Shown here: one piece after another, positions 12,501 through 24,500 of the stretch | Position numbering within the stretch: position 1 is the first letter of the stretch | Layout of the letters: each line of letters begins with the position of its first letter | Assembly: GCA_011009095.1 (NCBI GenBank) | Contig: VTPC01090033.1 | Coordinates: 655,789-719,788, forward strand | Direction of reading: 5' to 3' | Length of the DNA stretch: 64,000 nt | Source: Ignelater luminosus | Lineage: Eukaryota; Arthropoda; Insecta; Coleoptera; Elateridae | Position numbers and translations under genes: made by a program | The notes under the pieces: generated by a model | Database searches by the model: none | What the model was told of the DNA's origin: nothing | What the model saw: only the letters and a program-made list of their open reading frames with translations

Positions 12501-15500
12501 TTTATTGTATCTGATGTTTAAATACGTAATTGTTAAATTTATACGGGAGAACTATGTAGATCTTATCTTACTTTTTAGCAATAGCATAAAGACAGTTATA
12601 AAAAAATATTTACATTGTATTTGGGTTGTTTACTTGATTACTGGTCTTAATTTGTTTTATGAATCCGCTCCCATAAAACATTTAGATCCACTTATTTCGT
12701 ATTTCGTAACACTTAATATTAACATCAAGACTTTAAATGGAATATTTTATGTTGGTTAAGAATGGTCTTAATATGTGCGTAACCATTTAATGACCATTTA
12801 CAGAACGTGTTTATTAAAACAAAGCATCCTGTTTTCCGCAAGATTGCTCCAGTTGCTTATTACCTCTGTCATTTACATATTTCAACAATCTAATTGAACT
12901 TTAACTATAATTATTTATTTTTGTTTTTTAGGTATTTTGTTAATGCAATCACATGCCCCGAAGTTCAGAAAGAAAATGCTGCTTCATTCGATATAATACA
13001 GACGAATCTTGTTATTTTATTTATAATACAAAAAGCATTTCAAACTATTTACAGTATACAGAATTCTTGTTCAATCAATCGTTATTACGATTTTCTTGCT
13101 TCCCTCTGTTAAGTACCAAGCACCTACATAAAAAAGAAACATTTAACGGAAGATTGATCCTATGGGAAATTTGAGTGTAGCAGATGCGTGCTTCATACTG
13201 TTGTAAGGAAAGTTTGTGGCAAAGATGTTGGTAAAAACAAAAAAGATCAAGTTAGATATTATCTGCAAGCTATTTTCTCAAAATGAGATTTACAATATCC
13301 CATTAACCCACCGATAAAAAGTAACAGCTAGAAATTTCAGTTCTATCAACTCTTCAAGATACATTGATCTTTATTTATGTTCTTTAGATTGTTATAATTT
13401 TACATTATTTAAGTTTCTTCTTTCTCTTCTTTCTTTACTGTTTCCAAAATTTCCCAAAAACTCGTTCTTCGATTTTCTACTCGGTTTTTGCTTCACGTAT
13501 ACCTACCGTGCATTTGCAGATTACTGCTAAAATCAAAACGTTCCGTTCTAACTTTTTTAGTCTTCATTTGGGTGTGGCTGGTAAATATTTGTATTTGATG
13601 ACAAGATTGACAATGTTACCGTCATACTTTGGTTTTATTATATTTGCAAGTTTTCTCACCATTTAGGAAATGTATAGTCTAGAAGTCGACAAAAGGTTGA
13701 TGATACCTTGTTCTAGTCAAGAGAATCTCATTGTTGCACAACATGCAGAATACCATGCGCAAAACAAACTCTTTGGACTGTTAACTAAACACGACAATAT
13801 ACTCGTTCGACACAAATTGTTTTCCCTTCAGGGCTCACCCTATTTAAAATGACGGTATAAAACGCTATGGTGTCACATTATAACCACTATGGTACCACAT
13901 TGTAACGTCTGCTGAGATAAATCAAGAATGAGCGTCCAGGAAACTCATCTTTGGCATTATCCCACTGTTGAAGGTTAGTTGTATTTATTCGTTTTTACTT
14001 TTAATTTAAAAAGGTACAATAAGGAATTTTTTAGATGGTGTTTCCTAAAGAATGTCAACAATTTCTTTATTAGCAAAAATGAGTTATTAAGTAAGCAAAG
14101 TGGAATTAAGCCTTAAAATCAAAGAAGAAGCAAATCGTAGGTATAATAAAATCAGCTGGTCTGGGTTCAATAAGTTTTATCCTGTATAATCTCGAAAGAT
14201 ACAGAAGAGAGAAAATAAAAAATAAAACACTACCAAAAAGGCATTAGAAAGTAAAAAAGTAGTTACAAAAAAAAATTAAAACCAAAAGTGTTTTTAAGTG
14301 ATTTCTCTATGGGCAGATTCGTCTATTTTTCAGTTTTAAATTGACTGAATTAGATATTAAATAAGATTTGTTTTATTAAATTGGCCTTACTGGATGGTAC
14401 TACCATAACTAAAACGCTAAGCAGCAATAAATCTACAAGAGGCTAAAACGAATTTAAAAAGCTATGCGTGATATGTTGGTCGAATATGCATTCGTCATAA
14501 TTCCCTGGTGCTTCTAGACGGATAGTTAATGACATATTAAGTCAATGTAAAGAACGGCATGCAAGTACGATTAATATTGACCTGTTGTTATAATTTACCA
14601 CAATGATGTCACACGTATATAAACAACACACTAGTGACACAGTCCTAGTTTTAGTTTCTCGATTCCTTTATTGCCTAGTATAGTGCAATTTGAATTCAAA
14701 CCTTTAATATTATAAAATAAAGAATTGAATTGAATTGAAATAACTAAACTTGAACGCTTAGGAACTGTGAATGAAACATAATAGAATTAGGAAGTATAAA
14801 ACACAAAGTTCAACGATCTTTTTGATTGAAGAAGAAAAATAGAATTATAACAATAGATAAAAATCGATTGCTGTTATTGCCATTAAGCTAATTTTGATAA
14901 AAGCACGTCCTACGCTTTGTCGTTCAATCATAGTGTAAATTCGTGCAAAGGGGTGCTACCCCCAAATTGTATTCATTTAGCTTTATACCTTCTCCCTTAT
15001 TCATATACCGTCCCTTTGTATATTATGTAATACGCAACCAACCGGACTTACTCTTTACTAGCACCAGTAGTATATAGAGTTCACTAACCCCTCTAGATGG
15101 CATGTGCATTTTATTGACAAACATATCCGAATTATTAACTGGGAGATTGCGTTGTAGTTATACTAGTATTGAGCCTTTCGTGTCATGCATTTTACTAGTA
15201 AAAACGTAATAGGTAGTAGGTAATGCATTTTTAAATCACTCGGCTTATTACAAATGTTGTCTAATCTTACATCTGATCATTTATGAAAAAGCATTAAAGC
15301 TGTCTTTCCGTATAAAAGTCTATTTTCATCATAGAGTACAGAGATAATAACTTACGTTTCAATGGAAATGACTTTATATTATTAATACTGTTAGTTTTTA
15401 CTGTTTTCAGCAATTTTTAAGAAATCTAAAGAAGTAGTAAACCCAGAGAACAAATTGTTTTGACGATTTGTGTTTAAGGAGAAAGCTAGAAAATTTCATA

Positions 15501-18500
15501 AGATACTAGAAAGTTTCGCAAACTGTTTTTTCTAATAAAAAAAGGATCAAAAAATCAGTTTTGTGTTTCTCTGTTAACCACACAAAAACGTTCAACGCTA
15601 AAGCTTCTAAATAGCTGAAGCTACCATAGAGTAACATCTTTCAAAAAACTCTTTGGAGGGTGGGGAAATCACGTAATCTCGGTAATCTTCATTCCATTTT
15701 TCATATTTAATATTAAGTAAAACTAAAATTATTGAGAATAAGAAGCTTATTTAAATTTTTTGAAGATTTCATTTTAAATATGTTCAAAGTAATTCCCTTC
15801 GGCAATAATACACTTAAGCATTCTTTCCTTCCACTTCTTAAAAGCTTCCAGCCAGTCCTCTTTCCGAATGCTTGCAAAATAATCGTGTACGGCAGCATCA
15901 ATCTCTTCTTCAGACAGGAATTTTCTACCTCGCAAATTTCCTTTTAGTCCAAAAAATACCCAAAAGTCGCACATTGCCAAATCAGGTGAATATGGTGGAT
16001 GTTCTATTACTTTTATTTTCTTTTCAGCCAAAAACTGCAGCATGATTCCCTTCTCAGGTATTTTACTGAATACTTCTGGTAAACATTCTCAGGGTACCAT
16101 TTAGCTGTAACTGCTTTCTGTCCATTTAGCTTAATTGACCAGACCAGTACTCCCTAAAGAAAACTGCGTACATAACCTTCATGGCTCTTTGTTTTCTTGT
16201 CATGGTTGGCGTTTCCTCATCTTCGTAAATCCATACACGACTTTCTTGGCAGGTAAACACATCAAAAAAAGAAAAGTATGTTTCGTCTTCTGTAACAAAT
16301 TTTGGAAAAAATTTGGTGGCCATCATTATTGAGTAAATTCAGGGTCTCATGGCAAATTTTTACACGCTCTGCTTTTTGGAATTCCGAAAGCTGGTGTGGC
16401 ACAAAGCGACTTACAACCTTTTTCAAATGCAGATGATCATGTATGATTGTTTTAACAGTTGAGGTTCCTATCTTAAGTTGATGCTATATTATAGTGTACG
16501 TAGCTTTGTTGTCATTTTCAAATACACTACTAGTGACAGCTCAAATATTGACAAATACAAAAACATCAGTTTTGTTGTCCCTAGGTTACTATACTTTCTT
16601 ATTCTCAATAAATATAGCTTTGCTCTCGTATTAGTTACTGCGTTGAAATGGTCAAAGGTTACTTATTAACATGAAAACAATTCTAAAAGCATTGGCATTG
16701 CCTTCTTCTTCTTTCTTTGTTATTAGATCACAATGACTTATTATTTTGAATGCAATTGTTTATTTTTATTGTTATTATCTTTAGGAAGCCGATGTCCAGT
16801 TATCGAATCATGTCTTTTGGGAGCTACATGGTGGTTTCGATGGGCTTTTTTCCACTAATATTTCTATTATCCAGCATACTTAAATTATTCTTCTATCCAT
16901 ACACTGAAATCTAATTCTTTTTTAAGTAAGATAATTGGAAATAGTCTGTTGAACAATTGTATTAAATTAAGTTTTCTCTCCTTCAGGCAATTTTTGCAAA
17001 CTCATAGACGTTACGTACCTTAATCAGCTTTGAATTTCCGCACCATGTCAGATTTCTTGAATGAGGCGAACACTTCTTGGTTTGTTCTTCTGATTGTCCA
17101 ACTTATCCTTCCGCTTCCATTACTATTCCTGATATTATACAGTTGATCAAAAAACTGTCTATAAATACTGCTTAGACTTCATGAGATTGCATATGTAAAT
17201 AAGTCAATGGCATCTTGTTAAAGAACGCAATAGATACTCAATTTTAGTTGTTTTGATATGGTATGTTAAATGAAAAAGCACAAGATTGCCTTTTCTGCAT
17301 AGAAAATGAACAAAATAATTAAAAAGTTTTTCAGAATGAACAAGAACAAGAATCTTAACATTCACGCAGAAAAAGCAGTTTCCATAAGAGCAAGAGATTC
17401 TATTTTAAGCAGTAGCTATAGACCGTCCAGTCAACTAACTAAGAAAGTAATAATTTGATTTTATCATTCTTCTGTCCTTGCCTAAGTGGAATTCGAATGA
17501 ATAAAAATCCTAAGTCGATATACCGTAGAGTACTTTCGTATCCGAACCAATAACAAAAATCTCTGAAAAACCACGCCCCTGCTATATCATCAATATATGA
17601 GATTCGGGACCAAAGATAAACATAATCCTTCGCAAGATGAAAATGCAGATAAAGAAACAAAATTCCTACAGAGATCGCAAGTTAGTGTGTAAATAAATAC
17701 AGTGAAGTAGTTCAAGTTCATTAAATTTGGATTTCGATTAAAACAAGAGCAGATAATGTTAATTGCCTTAATAATAGAACTACTCAATTAAAAAAATCTA
17801 AAACGCACTTTCGTTAAATTAAAAACGCAGAAAAAATGGGAAGGATCACGCAAATATAAACTTTTTTATTTTTACTACAACCAACATTCAGTGAATTTCC
17901 CAAAGGAGATTTTTTTCTGATTGTCAAGCGACATAAAGAGGAAAACAAATAGAAAATTCTTGAATATTTTACATAAATAAATTTTTATTCTAGCCGATTT
18001 GTTCAGTTCCTTTTGTGTTTAGGACCTTATAATGTTTTTTCTGTGTTATCTAAACTTCACATCAGATTTTTATCTGCTGTGGTAAAATTGAATAAAAACC
18101 AACTTCTGTAAAAAAGGAAACTTCAAATTAATGTATTAACATCAATCTTTTGCAATTCTTTATTCTTTGTTTCTGTTAGAGAATAACTGTTTTAGGAATG
18201 TGTTGAAAACAGACACATCCGATAACTCATACGATTTTAATTTGTAAACTTGTAATTAAGTCCTAACCCAATTTTAATGTTCAATACGTACTATAACAGG
18301 ATGAGGTGTGCTTTCTATTTTGAGAAATTAGATCCTTCGGTCGATCGTTGCATGCTAATTGTGACGTCTGGTAATTATTATTTGAAGGTTTTTATTGACC
18401 TAAAAATACAAACTGTCTTGTTGGAATTATCAGTTCTATACTGATATACACACGAAAAATAATCGTTGTTAATAATCTATGGAAATTTCCAGCTATTTTT

Positions 18501-21500
18501 TTATTCCATTCCTGAAATCCTTAATTATAAATGAAGTTTCATGAAATCGTTCCGGAAATAATAATAATATCATCGTAAAGAGTACGCATTTTATTGAAAA
18601 TTACTACAATAAGAACACACCATGAATTATTTGAAAGCTAGTTCTACAGGTGCAATTGTAGTTGGTCGTTGAACTCTTATTATCTTTATTTGTTTACTTA
18701 TTAAGTTATGATTGCCTTTGTAATAATCACAATAATCTCATAAAAATGGTGTAGGACTTTCAAAGAGGTTTGTCAATTTTATGCTTTTTGGTATCATGTG
18801 CCTCACAGTGTATTATGCACGAAATTGTAATTATGTTCTCATTCTTAAATTACTTTTGTTCAGATATTTAAAATTGTTTTTAAATATTGCTATATATATA
18901 AGTGTAGGGTAGAAGAACACCAGGAAAATAGATTTATCGCAAACACCCTTTTCAGAAAACCATCAATTACCATCCATCACATTTATAATGTGATCGATCT
19001 GAGGACATTATAATCAATATCCTATCCCAGTAAACCATTAATTTTGTCGTATATCATCCTTTAATACTCTTACGTGTATGCATAGTGCAACAGCATAATA
19101 ATTTCAAGCAAATGTGAAATCAGCTACTACACTGTTCAGTAACTACATTATAATGGCAATTTCGTTAGATCTACAATACCCAAAAGTAGAAAAACTGCAA
19201 TAATTATTTTTGAATAGCCTTGAATTATGGTTTTATAGTTATGTTAATTTAGATATTAACTATACATAATTCTACTTAATTAAACAAATAATAACTATGA
19301 TTGTTGCATCATAATCAAAGTTTGACAAAGTCCAAGTTGCATTTACTAATTCCAAGACAATTCTTAATTAAAACAAATTACAATCAGTTCTTTTATCCCT
19401 ATCTGATACTTCTCAAAGTATTTCTATTTCTCCGTTTAAGCGTTTGACATGCTATATGGTAATTTAGAAGCAGTTTTTTTGACTAAAGCAGGTAGAAACA
19501 CGCAATTAGCTTGGGGAAAACGGAATTTATGCTTTGTGTATCTGCCATTACTTCTTCGATTCAATTATCCAAGCGGTATGCTTTTTTTTCATAGAAACAA
19601 TTTGAAATTGCTTCATCTCTACTGCTTGATTTCTCCACGACTTGAAAGCTTTTGTGTATTTTCACGTACAATTGTTTGTATCTTCGCGCATAAAAACTAT
19701 CCCGATGAATTAGTTTAAACATTAAAGAGATATTTTCTCTTTTTAAAAGTATGTGTTGTCATTGTTATTTTCGTATTGCAGATTTAATTCGTTGATATAA
19801 ACGGAAATTTGGAACCCTAAAACCATTTTATAAATGTACAGATAGTTAAACACAAAAAAGAACGAAAAAAGGGCACAGTAACTCAATGCATGAACCATGC
19901 GTTCAAAACAAAGCATTTCCGACCTAAAGCAATTTGAACTGTAACTGTCGATTTTCAGTTCCAATGTAACGGTAACTGTGACGACTATAGGATTCAATTT
20001 GCTCTTCAGTCTGTTTTGAATGCTTTAATGGGAATACTGAGCTACTAGCTTAGCCAATATTTTCTAGATACAAATAGAAATCAATCAAGCTTGTCCCTAT
20101 GGGAAATGAAAATCCGGTCAATCTTCCTAGAAGGTTTGATAAGGTTGCAGATATAACTTGTAAGAAGAAACGAAAATTTAAATTCCTTTTCCAGGTTGAG
20201 AATCTATATGTCATTGTGTTGTTGCAAAGACTGTTCTGAATATGAATTAACTTAATATAGAGTTTCAAAACTCTGAAATTACATAATGTGTTATTCAAAG
20301 CATTCAATTTGGTGCCGATGTAAGGCAGTGACGAAAGTTAGTAATGAAATATCTGTTTGTGTAGATGTTACAGTCACGGCTATTTGACTTATTAGAAAAT
20401 TGTTTGGTGCGATACCCCATACTTATTATCTGATGTAATATTATGTCAAGATCAAGAAATTTCAGAAACTTACCAATACCTACTTATACGGATAAAAAGT
20501 ACTATCTGTATTAGACTGTTGACTTTTTGCACAAAAAAGAGTCATATGCTTTTAGTCCGCAAGAGTTAAACAACACCCAAGAAAAAGTATTAAACCCCAA
20601 AATGTCGCGGATGCTATGACTAAAAGGCAATTTGTACATTACACAATTTTCAAAAGAGTGACCTGCAGTCAGAAAGTTTAATTATACAGCAAGCTTCTTT
20701 ACAAAAAAAAAACATAATTTTGTGGTGACTGTTGGAGTTTCTGACATTAAAAATATATTTTAGATATGGTATAGGACTAAGCTTTGGGTTGTTATTTATA
20801 CAAAAATAAATTTAAAAACAGAAAGAGTGATTGGAGGCATGAGAAGTTTGAACAGTTCAATCTGAAGAATAATACAAACAGCTACTCTTCAAAAATCTTT
20901 TTCAAGTAATCATGACTATTTTTGACCAAAATGGTGTTTGTTCTGTCGAGTCTTTCTTCACAGAAAATCTTTGGAAGATTTTGTTGTAAAGGTAACCCAA
21001 CTAGTAAGAATTATTTCTAACGGTCTATATAGAGAGATCTGGTCTCAATGAAACCATTCCTAAGCCGGTTTTCAAAATTGGAGATTTTACTAGTTTCATG
21101 GTAGATCAATATCCGCTACAGGGTGTACGGAGCGGCAAGCTTGGCGTCTGTTCGTTGATTATTTAAACTTCTAAAACTGTAGACAAGGTAAGAAAAAGTG
21201 ATAATAGTTGGTTACTTCTATTATATAAGAAACTAGATATGAGTTTCATCTTATTTAGCAGTATCATAATAGAGTGTCATATTGGCATTCAATAGATGGT
21301 TAATGTCAAACCTCATCATCATGACCTAGAGTAAGAATCTAGTTGTATAGATCTTCTCATCCGTCCATTCCTTGTTTTTCAAGTTATCAATCTCTGAAAA
21401 CCATTGAGCTATTCCATAAGAACGAAATTTCGATACAATGTTATTTATCTCTATCTGCTTATATCTTATCTTAAACATCTCTATCACGATCAACATCTGA

Positions 21501-24500
21501 CCATTCATGATGTACCAAATTCATAAATAAGGGCTCCCAAATCTTGATCCACCGGTGTCAAATATGTGCATTGATCATAGAAAAAATCTTTTCGCCATAG
21601 CATAGTATGTAAACGTATTTCAAAAAATTGTGGTCGTTAGTAGGTTCAAACCTCGAAAAAGCATCAAAAAATTTGAAACTCAATAGCTGTTCCCCACGTT
21701 TGGTAAGAACAGTTTAGGTGAAGAACTCATTCTCAACTATTGAACATGTTTCTGATTGAAATACAGTTAGATAGATCAACAAATGAATAACCTAAAAATA
21801 GAGTTTTCAAATTTTTATAGTTGCTTTACACTTCGGAACCGAATGCATGATGGACTACGCAATGATCCAGCAAAATACTGTAACCTTCGGAAAAAATTTG
21901 ACTGTCACTGACAAATTAAATTATCATCAATGGCTGCTCTTTAAGGAAATTAGAAGATACTTAAGCATATTAACAACAACAAGAACAGTTTTGTAGGAAT
22001 TCAATTGTATCTGTTAAAAATAAGCCGCCAATCAAATTTTCTTGATCGATTTTCAAGACGAGAATGACTTACACAAAAATTATCTAACAAACAAGTGAAT
22101 AACCATAACATTTAGTATAAAACTGTTTGTGAGTTGTACAAATTATTCATAAAAATGCACCTTTAGCATTATAGTTAATATTCGAATGTTTGTATACCTT
22201 TTAAAAATGCCCAAATACAAGCTCTTTGTGTTACTGACTTACTATTAATAATGCATTGTATTGCAGATTGAAAATTAAAAAATCGATTTTCAAATAAATA
22301 TACACTTTAAAATGCTTTTAAGCAATTAGGTAACATTCGTTGGTTTAGTAGCTATTTTTAAAAATTTGGGAATTACAAAAATATACCAGAATCCAGCGAT
22401 AAGTTAAAAAAGAACTAGTTACGTAGCTTTAAATTATTAGTTTATGTGAAATTAGCAGTAAAACCGGCAGTTTGAAAGTGGTTAAATGCTTTTTTTTTAA
22501 CTGGAGTTTACATTTCCTGGTAGGTATAAACACGTTACGTAATAGTAGTAAAAAGGTAGTAGCGGTATCAGTTGTTAAATAAAAACTTTTGTATGCATAA
22601 ATAGAACATTGCTGTCTACCATTTTACATTATTTAAATACGTTCATGTAATTATAATCGTCACGGTTGTATAGACTTTTAACAGAATAATGGAAATCAGC
22701 TGTTTAGATCAATTTAAAAATAATGATAGCGGTAATTACTTACTCTATGAAAATTATTTTAAAAGGTTTAAAGGTGTGTGAAAAAAGATACAAACTGCTA
22801 CCAAAAATAATAATGAACATTTCAGAGTCCGCATAGTAATTATTGTTAGACATCCATACATATGCGGACATAAGCAACTGATTATTATCGAGTTCATATT
22901 CGTACTGTAATTTTCAAGTTGTGCACTAATAGTTTTCGTATTTTACAGTAAATCAGGCAATTTTCAAATTTGTTATGCAAAAAGAGGTACTATGCTTCAG
23001 AAAACTGGCAAAACAAATTCTTTCAGAATTTTAAATTTTCTTCTGCAAGCCGTTGGGCCTAATATTTGGAATAGAAAGGAAAACCTTTTTGCCATATCAT
23101 TCTTTGTTTTTTCTGTCACAAGATCAAACTGGCGGATGCATACTAAGAAACAAAGTCTCTGTGAACTTCAAGTACAAGTCACCAATGACAATGAAATTTT
23201 CTTTGGATCGAGAATAAGAGGCAGGATGTTGATTACTGATGGGAATTCAATTGTTTATTAATACAGTGTGTCCCTATTTCGGTACTCACTACTGGGATCT
23301 TGGAAATTGTAAGAGATACGAAGTCGGTTCAATTAGAAAAGTTTTGGCTATTTTAGAGATCAGTTTACTTATGCTTTTGTTTTTTCAAACAACTTCACGG
23401 CTTACTAGATATTTGCTAAAAACGAAATTATCTTATTTTTTTTTAAGTGAAATATCTCAGGAACGAGCAAAGATAGAAAAGAACAGCAAACAGGGTGTTT
23501 TAGAGAAGTTACTCCGAAACACAAAAAAATTATTTTCGCAATTGTCTTTTGTTTTACTTCGGCGGTGAAACGTAAATCCAAATTTTTTCTAATGGAACGC
23601 TTACTTGATTTCCATATTATTTAACTGCACGCCTTAAATGCTTTTGAGTAATACATGATTTGACATAGCTATTCTTTTATTTTACCGAGTTATAAAGTGA
23701 AAATCATTTTTCATCAGAGTGTGCCATGACATCGAACACACAAAGTCGTGGAGTTTTATTAAAGAAATGCATTTGTTATGCAAAAATTGCTAAAACAAAA
23801 TAAATACGCTTTTATGGAGCATTAGATGCTTATTTGATGCTATCTGTGAATGCTCAATAAAGTATCTTAAAAGCGTCTTTTGTTTTGTTTTAGCAACTGT
23901 TACATAACAAATGTAATTTATCTGACAAAAATCAATGATTTTGATATGTGTAAAGCCATGGCACACTAAGTGTGAAATGCTTTTTATCTAAAAAAAAATA
24001 AGATAATTTTGTTTTTAGCAAATATTTAGGAAGCCGCAAACTTTTTTAAAAAAACAAAAGCATAAATAAACTGATCTCCAAAATAGCCAAAACTTTTCTA
24101 ATTTAACCGACTTCGTATCTCTTACAATTTCCGAGATCCCAATAGTGAGCGTCGAAATGGGGACACACTGTATAGAGAGTATTGAGCTTGTTTCTGTCGT
24201 AATCATCCCACAGAGGTGATTGATATTCTTATCATTTAGAACACTTCCAGGATACTGCGCACTTTTGCAGTGTGCACGTAATTACACGAGGGCTGTCTTT
24301 TTTTTTTGTTGCATAGACGCATGGAAATCTAACAAAACTCGAGAGTCAAAATTAACCCCACTATTTAGTTAACCTAAATCCAAAGTTTTATCAAGATGTG
24401 GCAAGTGATTAAGCCACAGTGAATTTTTAAAGTTGACAAGTCGCTCAAAAACATGGAATTGAGTCGAGAAAATTTTCGCGCAATAATTTTTTACAACTTT

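Larger units (their letters stand above)
15727..16613 (-). mobile_element. Mariner-like transposon, internally deleted and dead
   Basis: The minus strand encodes pieces of a mariner transposase, the cut-and-paste enzyme of a DNA transposon. In order they are STVKTIIHDHLHLKKVVSRFVPHQL (second helix-turn-helix region, about 16365-16470), VTEDETYFSFFDV (first catalytic Asp region), LNGQKAVTA, and AEKKIKVIEHPPYSPDLA with AMCDFWVFFGLK (third catalytic Asp region, 15960-16030), ending GNYFEHI. Matching 16-bp inverted ends lie at 15729-15744 and 16596-16611. At about 0.89 kb it is shorter than a normal 1.25-1.3 kb mariner. The N-terminal helix-turn-helix is gone, and the HDN motif with the second catalytic Asp is missing between LRRE and FLAEKK. 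Two frames are used. Confidence 0.88.

Noticed and set aside
23239..23568. 109-codon plus-strand frame
   Set aside because: It lies across the left arm of the palindromic element; the inverted copy of the same sequence does not keep a matching frame, so it is not a conserved protein.
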